Below, piece after piece: positions 26,496-34,832 of a stretch of DNA of 64,000 nt; position 1 is the first letter of the stretch, and each line of letters starts with the position of its first letter. Below the pieces are notes generated by a model. That model worked only from the letters and a program-made list of their open reading frames with translations, had not been told where the DNA came from and made no database searches. The position numbers and the translations under genes are program-made. Source of the DNA: Pseudomonadota bacterium (GTDB lineage: Bacteria > Pseudomonadota > Gammaproteobacteria > Acidiferrobacterales > UBA6901); assembly GCA_021819085.1 (NCBI GenBank), contig JAKASJ010000001.1, positions 1-64,000 on the forward strand, given 5' to 3'.

Positions 26496-27050
26496 ATGGC
26501 TTTGCACATCCGCCCCGAGCCGATGCCCTCAAAGCCCGCCCTGCGGGCGCTCATCGTCGCATCCCTGGATGCGTTCCTCGGTCCGACGACCGTCTTGGAC
26601 CCCGAATTGGCATGCACCGGGCATCCGGTCCTGGCGCTCGATGCGGCACACCGGCTGACACTCGTCAGCTTCGATCCCGGGGACGGCATTCAGGCACTCC
26701 TTTCCGGACTTTCCGCGTGGCATGAAACGCGCGCCGGAAACCCGTGGCTGAAGCGGCTTTATCCGGAATTGCACCAGCTCGATGGATCGCCGGCGCCGCG
26801 CCTCATCGTCCTGATGCCGGAGCTGCCGCCCGGGATCAGCCTGATCGCGTCGGATGAATGTGGCCTGGAGATCTTCTGCTTTCGCGTCCTGGCGGTGGAC
26901 GGACAGCCTGCGCTTCTGGTCGAGCCCGCGACGGAATCTCCCCCTGCGCCTGAAGTCGGCGCGGCGCCCCGCCACTCGCAACCAGTCCCGAACGTCGATT
27001 CGGAACTGACCGAGGAGGAAACCGCCTTCCTGGAGTCTATCCGGCCATGA
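26496..27050 (+). CDS. Unknown protein, last gene of the ParA-CBM48 cassette
   Basis: 184 residues. The start (ATG 26496) follows the preceding stop as TGACATG, so it is translationally coupled to the pseudo-ParA gene. Residues ~1-140 are an alpha/beta domain (HPVLALDAAHRLTLVSFD, APRLIVLMPELPPG, LEIFCFRVLAVDGQPALLVEP); the layout recalls a PD-(D/E)XK-like core, but no catalytic set is evident and I do not assign it. A Pro-rich stretch then joins a short acidic helix (DSELTEEETAFLESIRP) that could be a docking tail. The context makes it a candidate cargo adaptor or regulator of the ParA system. Confidence 0.65.
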   Translation: MALHIRPEPMPSKPALRALIVASLDAFLGPTTVLDPELACTGHPVLALDAAHRLTLVSFDPGDGIQALLSGLSAWHETRAGNPWLKRLYPELHQLDGSPAPRLIVLMPELPPGISLIASDECGLEIFCFRVLAVDGQPALLVEPATESPPAPEVGAAPRHSQPVPNVDSELTEEETAFLESIRP

Positions 27051-27195
27051 CAAGCGCCGGCGCCTGATCGGCCGCCGGCCGACATGCACGCAGTGCCGCC
27101 CCTCCGGTTCGCAGGGCGCCCCGGGCATTACCGCTTTGGGAGCACGGGCCGCAACCACATCGCGCCCGCCTCAGGCAGGCGCGATGCAATGCGCA

Positions 27196-29937
27196 TCAGT
27201 GCGGAGTCGGTCCCTCGGTCACCTGGGCCAGGTCGGCGGGACGAAGCCAGCGGGCATACGCCGCTTTCACGTCGGCCGCCGTCAGCTTGAGGTACCGATG
27301 GGCGGCGATCGTAGGCTCATCCAGAGGCAGATGCAGGCGTGCGCGCTCGATCAGCCCGGCAGCGATGAGATCCAGGCTCGATTCGGACAGCGGAATCTCG
27401 CGCAACAGCAGCGCCTTCGCGCGCCGCAGTTCCGACGCGCTCACCGGCGCTGTCTGCATGGCGCGAAGGTCACGGACGATGATAGCTCGCGCGCGCGATA
27501 CATTCGGAGGATCACAGGCGTAACTGACCGAATACACCGACCGCGTCCGGCCAACGTCGAAGGACGAGGACACGTAGTAAACCAGGCCGGATTCTTCGCG
27601 CAGATCGTGATAGAGGCGTGTGGCATAAAACGCGCCGCCAAGAACGTGGTTGCCAAGCTGCAAGGCATAGTAATCCGGATTCGAACGCGTAAGCCCGAGG
27701 TTAACCGCCAGCGTGACATTGTCCTGAACCCGGCTCGAATCCGGCACGTTCGTGATCGATGGCTTGTTGAGCGGCACACGCGGCAGAAGCGTGCGTGGCT
27801 TCGGCCCCGTCGCCTTCCATTCCCCGAAGTACCTCTCCACCGTTCGACGCGCGGCCGCCGGAGAGACCTTTCCGATAACCACGATCGTGGTTAGGTCCGG
27901 CCGGAAGATGCGATGGTAATAGGCCTTGACGTCCGACAGGGTCAGCGAAGATACCGATGCGGGCGTCGCCTCGCGCAGCGTTGGATCGTGCGGAGGATTC
28001 AGCGCTTTGGTCAGCGCACGGCCTGCCAGATAGTCCGGACTCTGCAGCAAACCAGCAACGCTGGCAGCCGATTGATGCTGCACTATCTTGAAGGCCTTCT
28101 CCGGCAATGCGGGATGAAGCTCATTGTCGGCAAGCAGTGCAACGCCCCGGCCGAAGTCGGCTGCCGGCACCTTGAGCGAGAAATTCGTGCCGGCAGACTC
28201 GCTGGCAGCGATATCATCCAGGGCCTTCTGGAACGCAACGCGGTCAAGCGTTTTCGTGCCATACCGGAAAAGCTGGGCGAGTACGTCGCTGACGCCGTCC
28301 TGTCCGCGGGGGGTTTCGAGCGCCGAATTATTGCGCACGTAGCCGAACACGCTCACCGTGTTACTGACCGTTTCCGGCTGGACGATGAGCCGTATGCCGT
28401 TCGGCAGACGTGAATCGACTGGATGCACGGTTGATTCCGGCACCTCCAGCTTGCGCAGACTTAGCCGCGCCCAAGCCGGAAGAGAAACCGGCTTGGATGG
28501 CGTGGAGGCAAACGATTCCTTGCCACCGAAGCCCTTTGCGGTCACGGGCTTGCCCGAGGCCGTGGGCGTCAATATGGCGACCAGGGTGTTATTTGACGCC
28601 AGGTACTTGCGTGCGACTCGATTGACGTCGGCGAGCGTGACGCGCGAAATGGCACGCAGGTCATCATCCGGAGATTTCCGTCCTTCCACGGCCAACGCCT
28701 CCGACCACGTGTCAGCAAGCCCGGCAACCGAGTTCTTCTCGAACTCGGCGGATGCCAGCTCGCGCCGCTTCGCGGCGTTGACGAGATCCTGCGGGAACCC
28801 CTTTTTCAGGTCATCAGCGAGAATCTTCTGCATGCGCCTGATGAGCGTCGTCCCGCGCTTTCCTTTGGGAAAAGCCGCGACCGCGTAACCGATGCCCGCG
28901 CGAGGAAGCTGGTCGAGGGCAAAACCGGTATCCAAAGCCTGGCCGTGCGGCACCATCGAATAGAGTGATCCTCTGCGGTTGTTCAGCACATCGGACAGGA
29001 CCTCCATCGCCGCGAAATCCCGGCTTTTCAGGCCTGGCACACGGTACGCAATGACCGCCAGACCGTATGGCTGGTCGGTCGGCATTTTGATCACCTGGGA
29101 TTTGAACGGCTGCAATACGACAGCGGGGCGCGGCGGAAGCTTTTTCGCCGGAATTCCGCCGAAGAATTTCCTGACCTGGCGCAGGGTCTGCTGCGGCCGG
29201 ACATCGCCGACGATCACGAGAATTGCATTGTTCGGTACATACCAGGCTTCGTGAAATTTCTTGAGCATCGCTCCCGTGGTCTTGTTGAACGATGCACGTG
29301 TCCCGAGTGCATCGTGAGCATACGGGCTGCCCTTGAACATCGTCCCGATCAGTTTCGTGTAGAGCACGTACTGCGGACTGGAGAGATCCTGTGCGACCTC
29401 CTGTTCGATCGCACCGCGTTCCTTCGACCACAAGGCCTCGCTGTCGAGTACACCGCGCATCCGTATGGATTCGACATGCAGGGCGACATCCAGGTCCTGG
29501 GCAGGAATTGTGAAGTAGTACTGGGTCACCGTCTGCTGCGTATCGGCATCGAAATTGCCCCCCATCTCGGCGATGATACCGGCAAGCTGGTCAGCGGACA
29601 GGCCCGGACTTCCGCGGAACATCATGTGTTCCTGTGCATGGGCCATGCCGGGGAATCCCTCGGGTGCCTCATTCGACCCCACCAGATAATTGACTTCGGT
29701 AGTGACCACCGGGGCAAGGGTGTCGCGTACGATGACGACGCGCAGCCCGTTGGCCAGGGTCGCACGCAATACCGAATGCCCAAACACCGTCGTCTGGCCG
29801 GAAGTGGCAGCCGCTGCGGTACCGGCAGCCAGCAGTGCCAACATCACCATAATACTGACCAGACCGCTGCGCCGGACTATGGACAAAAACCTGCGCTCAA
29901 GGCCACGGGCCTCATGCCTGCTTTCTTGCCTGCTCAC
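27196..29937 (-). CDS. M16 family zinc metallopeptidase (two-domain, exported)
   Basis: 913 residues with an N-terminal hydrophobic signal (~28-45, ending GTAAAA). The inverted zinc site HAQEH lies near residue 100, with the distal Glu in ERGAIEQEVAQDL. The protein has two M16 halves; the second lacks the zinc motif, as is normal for this family, and keeps the R/Y segment (GGAFYATRLYHDLREESGLVYYV). It probably degrades peptides in the periplasm. It is a single gene converging with the ParA cassette. Confidence 0.92.
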   Translation of the reverse strand: MSRQESRHEARGLERRFLSIVRRSGLVSIMVMLALLAAGTAAAATSGQTTVFGHSVLRATLANGLRVVIVRDTLAPVVTTEVNYLVGSNEAPEGFPGMAHAQEHMMFRGSPGLSADQLAGIIAEMGGNFDADTQQTVTQYYFTIPAQDLDVALHVESIRMRGVLDSEALWSKERGAIEQEVAQDLSSPQYVLYTKLIGTMFKGSPYAHDALGTRASFNKTTGAMLKKFHEAWYVPNNAILVIVGDVRPQQTLRQVRKFFGGIPAKKLPPRPAVVLQPFKSQVIKMPTDQPYGLAVIAYRVPGLKSRDFAAMEVLSDVLNNRRGSLYSMVPHGQALDTGFALDQLPRAGIGYAVAAFPKGKRGTTLIRRMQKILADDLKKGFPQDLVNAAKRRELASAEFEKNSVAGLADTWSEALAVEGRKSPDDDLRAISRVTLADVNRVARKYLASNNTLVAILTPTASGKPVTAKGFGGKESFASTPSKPVSLPAWARLSLRKLEVPESTVHPVDSRLPNGIRLIVQPETVSNTVSVFGYVRNNSALETPRGQDGVSDVLAQLFRYGTKTLDRVAFQKALDDIAASESAGTNFSLKVPAADFGRGVALLADNELHPALPEKAFKIVQHQSAASVAGLLQSPDYLAGRALTKALNPPHDPTLREATPASVSSLTLSDVKAYYHRIFRPDLTTIVVIGKVSPAAARRTVERYFGEWKATGPKPRTLLPRVPLNKPSITNVPDSSRVQDNVTLAVNLGLTRSNPDYYALQLGNHVLGGAFYATRLYHDLREESGLVYYVSSSFDVGRTRSVYSVSYACDPPNVSRARAIIVRDLRAMQTAPVSASELRRAKALLLREIPLSESSLDLIAAGLIERARLHLPLDEPTIAAHRYLKLTAADVKAAYARWLRPADLAQVTEGPTPH

Positions 29938-30577
29938 GATTATTTATCCTGATTGAGACCAAAATCCGATGATTGTTTTTGCCCGCACGATGCGGCGCAC
30001 CTAGTTGGGACGTCCGACGCATGGACGCAGCCATGACTGCGTCGCCGCAAGGTCCGCGCTGCTTGCTAACATAGCACGTCGCCTCTGCTGCGTGCCACAC
30101 GCTGCAGAGGCCTTAGCGGATGAACCGTGCTCGCACCTGCGTCATGGCACACGCGAAATCACGCCTCCTTAGAAGAAGAAGAAAAAAGCCGCGGCATGCC
30201 TCCTTTCAGACCCGTCCGATGGAACGCAGTTCCCTGCATCGGCCGGCATCGGAAAAATTCCGAAGCGGTTCCAGCCAGTCTTCGTCAACCGTCCGTCCCC
30301 GGGATCTTGTACGGCATGGTGACCCGCCGTACCATGGATACAGAGGGAATTGCCGGTGCCGAAAAAACAATGAACGAAAGGCAAAAGCCGTTACTCCGTT
30401 GCCGACTGCATCCGGGAATCCCGTATCCCCAGCCCGAAGCGCTCCACGAATCAAGCTTCACCCTTGCCCGGCGTTTTCCATTCCGGCCCGGGCATTTCTC
30501 GAATGTTCTGCGGTTATATCCGGCCGCGGGCCTGCAGGCATTAGGCCTCGCCACACGTCCTGATTGGAGGACCAGCT
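29938..30577. other. Intergenic stretch
   Basis: About 640 bases with no gene I would support; frames here are Pro/Arg-rich and lack ribosome sites. It should contain promoters for the divergent M16 protease and BON protein genes, but none is clear. Confidence 0.4.
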
Positions 30578-31303
30578 ATGACAGCCAATGAGACAATCCT
30601 GAGGGAAATCCGCGCGGCCCTGGAACACGAACCGCGCGTCAGGACGCATCACGGCGCTATTCACATCGCCATCAGCGATGGTGCATTGACCGTTGAGGGA
30701 GAGGTTGAGAACATTGCGGTCAAGCGCCTGGCACTGGAACAGGCCAGGGCGCTCAGCGGCACCCACAGCACAATCGACCGGCTGCGCATTGCCCCGGGCG
30801 AACGCAAGGGGGACGGGGCCGTGCGCGATGCCCTGTCACGTTTTCTGCTCACCGAAAGCGTGTTCCTGGACTACGCGATCCGCGCGAGGGCCAAGGGTGA
30901 GTTGATTGTCCTGCGCGACCCGGGCGCACAGGCGCAGGGCCCGATCACCCTGGAGGTACAGGAGGGCGTGGTGACGCTTAGCGGCAATGTCGGAAGCCTG
31001 TCGCACCGGCGGCTCGCAGGCGTCCTTGCGTGGTGGACCCCGGGATGTCGTGACGTCATCAACGAACTGGAAGTGACGCCGCTCGAAAGCGATCACGACG
31101 ACGAGATTCTCGACGCATTGCGGCTCGTGCTCGAAAAGGATCCGCTGGTGCACGCCGACCAGATACGCGCCGATGCACACAACGGCGTCGTCACACTGCA
31201 CGGGTTTCTGGGCACGTCGGAAGAGCGCAAGATGGCCGAACTCGACGCTTGGTACCTGCTCGGCGTGCGGGATGTGGTCAACCGCATCGAAGTCCGTCAG
31301 TAA
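30578..31303 (+). CDS. BON domain protein (three BON repeats, cytoplasmic)
   Basis: 241 residues. Three BON units are visible, each with the core hhhxDGxhTLxGxV: GAIHIAISDGALTVEGEV (~25-45), ITLEVQEGVVTLSGNV (~125-145) and HNGVVTLHGFLGT (~200-215). Each is followed by a helix and a V-x-N-x-h-x-V strand (DVINELEV, DVVNRIEV). Most BON proteins are periplasmic, but this one has no signal peptide. BON domains bind phospholipid or form contacts between proteins. GGAGG lies seven bases before the ATG. A hairpin overlaps the stop codon. Confidence 0.88.
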   Translation: MTANETILREIRAALEHEPRVRTHHGAIHIAISDGALTVEGEVENIAVKRLALEQARALSGTHSTIDRLRIAPGERKGDGAVRDALSRFLLTESVFLDYAIRARAKGELIVLRDPGAQAQGPITLEVQEGVVTLSGNVGSLSHRRLAGVLAWWTPGCRDVINELEVTPLESDHDDEILDALRLVLEKDPLVHADQIRADAHNGVVTLHGFLGTSEERKMAELDAWYLLGVRDVVNRIEVRQ

Positions 31304-31323
31304 CCGGCCACGGCCGGTTACTG
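31298..31323. terminator. Perfect hairpin between convergent genes
   Basis: CAGTAACCGGCC and its exact complement GGCCGGTTACTG are separated by two bases. The left arm contains the TAA stop of the BON gene and the right arm ends one base before the SDR stop, so one short element could end both transcripts. There is no T-run on either side. Confidence 0.5.
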
Positions 31324-32034
31324 TCAGAATTTCTCGACATCCGGCCTCAGATCCAGCTCCTGTGTCCAGGCAGACCGGTCCTGGCCGATGAGCTGCAGAT
31401 AGCAGTCGGCGATGGCCTCGGGCATCAGACATTTTTCCTCGGGAACACCGCGGCGCATGTTCCCGGACCAGATCAGGCCGTCGATGACCACATGCGCTAC
31501 GTGGATCCCGCGCGGCCCGAATTCGCGCGCCAGAGACTGGGTCAGCCCGCGCAGCGCGAACTTAGCCGACGCAAAGGCAGCGAACCCGGCTCCGCCGCGC
31601 AGCGCGCCGGTCGCGCCGGTGAACAGCAGCGTCCCGCGTCCCTCCTGCAGCATGCCGGGGATGACCTTCTGTGCGCACAGCAAGGCCCCCAGGCAGGTGA
31701 CGCGCCATGCGTCGGAAAAATCCGCCGAAGTGAGCTCCAGAGACGGCGTCGCAACCAGGCGGCTGGCGTTGTGGATGTACACGGATGCGGCACCGATATC
31801 CCGGGAAATCCGCGCAAATGCGGCATCGACGGATGCGCCGTCGGCCACGTCGCATTTCACGGGTAACAATGAGCCGCCCGATCGCTGCAGTTCTTGCGCC
31901 AGATCCTGCGTGAATTCCTCGGTGCGTGCCAGGGCAGCCACGGCATAGCCAGATCGCGCCAACGTCCGGCACAGCGCGGCACCGAGGCCTGGTCCGACTC
32001 CGGCGACAACCGCAACCTGTTTTTGGCCCATCAC
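31324..32034 (-). CDS. Short-chain dehydrogenase/reductase with Phe at the catalytic Tyr position
   Basis: 236 residues, Rossmann fold with a glycine motif of variant form (GVGPGLGAALC), IHNAS in place of NNAG, and a Ser-position segment LLFTGATGALRG. The YxxxK motif reads FASAK: Lys is kept but the Tyr is Phe. A subgroup of SDR proteins ending VAHVVIDG shares this substitution, so it may be a family trait rather than damage. Normal proton-donor chemistry would be impaired, and the true activity is unknown. Confidence 0.8.
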   Translation of the reverse strand: MMGQKQVAVVAGVGPGLGAALCRTLARSGYAVAALARTEEFTQDLAQELQRSGGSLLPVKCDVADGASVDAAFARISRDIGAASVYIHNASRLVATPSLELTSADFSDAWRVTCLGALLCAQKVIPGMLQEGRGTLLFTGATGALRGGAGFAAFASAKFALRGLTQSLAREFGPRGIHVAHVVIDGLIWSGNMRRGVPEEKCLMPEAIADCYLQLIGQDRSAWTQELDLRPDVEKF

Positions 32035-32114
32035 GATTCCGCCCCTCCGCCACGGCAGCGCCGGCGTTCATGATAACCTGTTGTCTGGCTCTGTTGGTCC
32101 TTCCTGCGACGCCG

Positions 32115-32450
32115 ATGCCACAGAATCAGCGTTCATCTCTCTGGCTGGTTCCGCAACCGGCAGACACCGGCGTGCTTCAGCGCACGATTTGCATGCTCGC
32201 GCAGGAGCACGGTGGCGCGCCGTTCCGCCCCTTACCGGACCCTGCTCGGCGGACTGTCCGCACCGCGGCAAGCGCTGGCTGACTGCGCGGCGCGTCTCGC
32301 TGCCGCACTCGACCCCGTTACGCTGCGTCCGCTCTCGGTCGACGGAGAACAGAACCACTTCCGCTGCCTGTACCTACGCTGTGCACACAGTCGCAAACTC
32401 GACTCCGCCCGACACCGGGCGGAGTCGATCATGCTGCCGTCAGACGGCAC
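32115..32450 (+). pseudogene. Decayed 2H phosphoesterase (cyclic phosphodiesterase-like)
   Basis: The frame from 32115 (NQRSSLWLVPQPAD, ending EHGGAPFRP) matches the N-terminus of cyclic phosphodiesterase-like 2H proteins. The family pattern then continues one frame over, from 32227: TLLGGLSAPRQAL, then HFRCLYLRCAHSRKLDSA. The joint near 32222-32235 is where PHVTLLG should stand; the His of the first HxT motif is lost there together with the frame. The remaining C-terminus is cut short against the DoxX gene. Loss of the active-site His as well as the frame argues for real decay rather than a read error. Confidence 0.65.
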
Positions 32451-32498
32451 GTTTCTGCCATCTTCCGGCTTCGGTTCCTGGTCCGGCCGGAGCCGGCG

Positions 32499-32885
32499 CT
32501 ACCGCCACCTGAGCTTGAACCGCTCGTCGAGGCTCAGCTTGCCTGCGCCATAGGCTGCCAGTATCAGAAACCCGCCGGTCATGCTGATGTTCTTCATGAA
32601 ATTGATCATCTGCATCTCGTCTTGCGGGTGATAATGCACCAGCACCGCAGTCGCGATGCAGAATGCAGCCAGAGCGAGTGCCATCACGCGCGTATACAAA
32701 CCCAGCAACACGGCGATCCCACCGCCAAGCTCCAGCAGAATGACTAGCGGCGTAAGCCAGGGCGCCAGCCCCAGGTGCTGCATGTACTGTTCAAAGCCGG
32801 CATAGCCTTTGATCTTCCCCAGAGCGCCCCACAGGAAAATCGCCACCATCAGGATACGCCCGATCAGGTTTGTCGCATTGCGCAT
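32499..32885 (-). CDS. DoxX family membrane protein
   Basis: 128 residues with four transmembrane helices: ILMVAIFLWGALGKI, LTPLVILLELGGGIAVLLGL, MALALAAFCIATAVLVHY and ISMTGGFLILAAYGAG. ALGKIKGY and LELGGGIAVLLGLYTR are typical of DoxX/SURF4-like proteins. It lies 46 bases downstream of the ene-reductase gene and probably belongs to its operon. DoxX-like proteins are linked to oxidative or electrophile stress in several bacteria; the exact role is open. Confidence 0.9.
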   Translation of the reverse strand: MRNATNLIGRILMVAIFLWGALGKIKGYAGFEQYMQHLGLAPWLTPLVILLELGGGIAVLLGLYTRVMALALAAFCIATAVLVHYHPQDEMQMINFMKNISMTGGFLILAAYGAGKLSLDERFKLRWR

Positions 32886-32931
32886 GAATTGTCTCCTTGT
32901 CGTTATTGTGAAGGTAATCCGGCCTGTCGAG

Positions 32932-34026
32932 TCAGGCTACCGGCGAAAGCGCCGGATAGTCAATGAAGCCTTTGCTCCCACCCTGGTAGAAGGTCTGCTG
33001 GTCCGCCTGGTTTAGCGGGGCGCCGCGGCGGAAGCGCTCGGGCAGATCCGGGTTGCCGATAAACAACGTACCGAATGCCACAAGATCTGCGTGACCCTTG
33101 CGGATCACCTCGTTGGCCCGCTCGCGATCAAAGCCCGTGTTAGTCATGAGGGTGCCCCGGTACACGCGGCGGTAGTGCTCGGTCACGTTGGTCACCATGT
33201 TCGGAATGGCCGACAGGTCGCCTTGCGCCTCGCGCAGGTGCAGATAGGCCAGATCGTATCCGGACAGGGTACCGATCACGCTATCATAAAGACCGCGCAT
33301 ATCGGAATCTGCCGGCACGTTCCAGGTATTGGCCGGCGACAGCCGCACACCGACACGATCGGCGCCGATTGCGGCGATGACCGCCTCGGTAACCTCGAAC
33401 AGAAAGCGCGCGCGGTTGGCCACACTTCCGCCGTACTGATCGGTACGCCGGTTGGTACCATCACGCAGGAACTGTTCGATGAGATAGCCGTTGGCGCCAT
33501 GGATCTCGACCCCATCAAGCCCGGCGGCGATCGCGTTCTTCGCAGCCTGTGCATAGTCCTGGACGATGAGCTTCACTTCATGGGTTTCGAGGGCACGCGG
33601 AGTAACGGTGTCCTTCATGCCCTGAGGCGTATACGACTGGGTATTCGGATTGATGGCCGAAGGCGCGACCGGCAGCGCGCCACCATGAAAGTCCGGATGC
33701 GACACGTATCCGACGTGCCATAACTGAAGGAAAATTCGTCCGTTCCCGGCATGCACCGCGTCACTTACCTTGCGCCATCCGGCGATCTGCGCAGGGGTAT
33801 GGATCCCGGGCGTGTGAATATAACCCACTGCCTGCGGGGAGATCTGACTGCCCTCCGTGATGATCAAGCCGGCGGAAGCGCGTTGCGCGTAGTACTGGGC
33901 ATGCAGTTCGGTCGGGGCGTTGTCGGGATTGTCCGCGCGCGAGCGTGTCATGGGCGCCATGACGATTCGATTGCTCAGCTGGTACCGGCCCAACCTGACA
34001 GGGGTCAATAAAGGTTGTTCATTCAT
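32932..34026 (-). CDS. Old yellow enzyme family ene reductase (NemA-like)
   Basis: 364 residues, FMN-dependent TIM barrel. Diagnostic segments: NRIVMAPMTRSRA near the N-terminus, QLWHVG, the substrate-binding HGANGYL (His-x-x-Asn) and FLRDGTNRRTDQYGGS, and the C-terminal VAFGTLFIGNPDLPERF. Such enzymes reduce activated alkenes, N-ethylmaleimide and nitro esters with NAD(P)H. The gene sits between an ArsR-type regulator upstream and DoxX downstream, an arrangement typical of electrophile-responsive operons. An inverted repeat 33-58 bases before its start matches one before arsR. Confidence 0.93.
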   Translation of the reverse strand: MNEQPLLTPVRLGRYQLSNRIVMAPMTRSRADNPDNAPTELHAQYYAQRASAGLIITEGSQISPQAVGYIHTPGIHTPAQIAGWRKVSDAVHAGNGRIFLQLWHVGYVSHPDFHGGALPVAPSAINPNTQSYTPQGMKDTVTPRALETHEVKLIVQDYAQAAKNAIAAGLDGVEIHGANGYLIEQFLRDGTNRRTDQYGGSVANRARFLFEVTEAVIAAIGADRVGVRLSPANTWNVPADSDMRGLYDSVIGTLSGYDLAYLHLREAQGDLSAIPNMVTNVTEHYRRVYRGTLMTNTGFDRERANEVIRKGHADLVAFGTLFIGNPDLPERFRRGAPLNQADQQTFYQGGSKGFIDYPALSPVA

Positions 34027-34058
34027 CGCGTTCTCCTTGATCGATATTTCTCTGTTTT

Positions 34059-34084
34059 CATATATCTAGTAAGATCGATATATG
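34059..34084 (-). promoter_or_regulatory. Candidate ArsR operator before the ene reductase
   Basis: CATATATC and GATATATG form perfect eight-base arms with a ten-base spacer. The core ATATC-N10-GATAT recurs before arsR at 34440-34459. It lies between the arsR stop and the ene-reductase start, where a repressor would block transcription. Confidence 0.55.
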
Positions 34085-34126
34085 AGGCCTGAAAAAATTC
34101 CCCGGGCGGGGAAAACCTGATACTGC

Positions 34127-34438
34127 CTAAATCTCGTCCTTCAAAAACCGTTCCAGGGCCTTGATCGTATTCTCGTTGCGCTCGTAAAACGTCCACTGCC
34201 CTTCACGCTTGGCCAGCAGCAGGTCGGCCTGCAGCAGCAAAGAGAGGAAATGCGATACGGTCGACTGCGACAAACCCAGCTTCGCCTGGATTTCGCCCAC
34301 ACAAACCGCTTTCCCGCGCGGGCGCCCGTTCGGGGCAGCGCCGAAATGCTTCTCCGGATCCTTCATCCACTGAAGAATTCTGAGCCGCGATTCATTGGCC
34401 AATGCCTTGAAAACTGCGACCTGATCCATGTCACCCAT
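34127..34438 (-). CDS. ArsR-family winged-helix regulator
   Basis: 103 residues. VFKALANESRLRILQWM at the start and the recognition helix LSQSTVSHFLSLLLQADLL followed by the wing (AKREGQWTFYERNENTI) are typical ArsR. A single Cys (AVCVGEI, in the position of the metal box helix) is the obvious candidate for sensing electrophiles or metals. It is upstream of and co-directional with the ene reductase and DoxX genes, with matching inverted repeats before both units, so it probably represses itself and them. Confidence 0.92.
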   Translation of the reverse strand: MGDMDQVAVFKALANESRLRILQWMKDPEKHFGAAPNGRPRGKAVCVGEIQAKLGLSQSTVSHFLSLLLQADLLLAKREGQWTFYERNENTIKALERFLKDEI

Positions 34439-34439
34439 T

Positions 34440-34459
34440 ATATCGATGTTTTTAGATAT
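34440..34459 (-). promoter_or_regulatory. Candidate ArsR operator before arsR
   Basis: ATATC and GATAT separated by ten bases, starting one base before the arsR start codon. Same core and spacing as the site before the ene reductase, which suggests autoregulation by the ArsR-type protein. Confidence 0.5.
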
Positions 34460-34514
34460 GTCAATACATTACCCCGGCCTCGGCCGTAAACTGCTTGAGA
34501 CCGGGACGCAGTCT

Positions 34515-34832
34515 TCATTCCGCATACAGGAGTCTGGCGAGCGCGGTATAGGTGTGGTTGCCGTAGTCACGGAACATCAATGCCACGCCATCCGGCCCGG
34601 TGCGCACAACCCGCGCGGTCACGTGATGCCGCTCCAGACGGTCCCGGTCCATGAACGCGAGAATCGCCTCGACCTCGGCCTGCAGCGACAGATCCTCCCC
34701 GGGCATTTCGACAAACGCGCCATTGAGACTCAGATTCTTCGTTTTCCACAGGCCGGTGTAATCAAGTTCATGGTTCACGATGACGTCGACGCAGACCGGC
34801 TTGCGAATGGCGAATCGCTTGTCCTGGACCAT
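34515..34832 (-). CDS. PilZ domain protein (3 of 5)
   Basis: 105 residues from the internal ATG (MVQDKRFAIRKPVCV), preferred because the family motif begins at once and an AGG lies upstream; the frame extends to 34892 without support. RFAIR (RxxxR) and NLSLNG (NxSxxG) are intact, so c-di-GMP binding is expected. The end (YGNHTYTALARLLYAE) closely resembles the neighbouring PilZ protein at 35135 (YGNKTYTALTHLLYVK), so these two are recent paralogs. Confidence 0.9.
   Translation of the reverse strand: MVQDKRFAIRKPVCVDVIVNHELDYTGLWKTKNLSLNGAFVEMPGEDLSLQAEVEAILAFMDRDRLERHHVTARVVRTGPDGVALMFRDYGNHTYTALARLLYAE

Noticed and set aside
29938-30577. 154-codon frame before the BON gene
   Set aside because: Low-complexity composition, overlaps the BON start region and has no convincing start.
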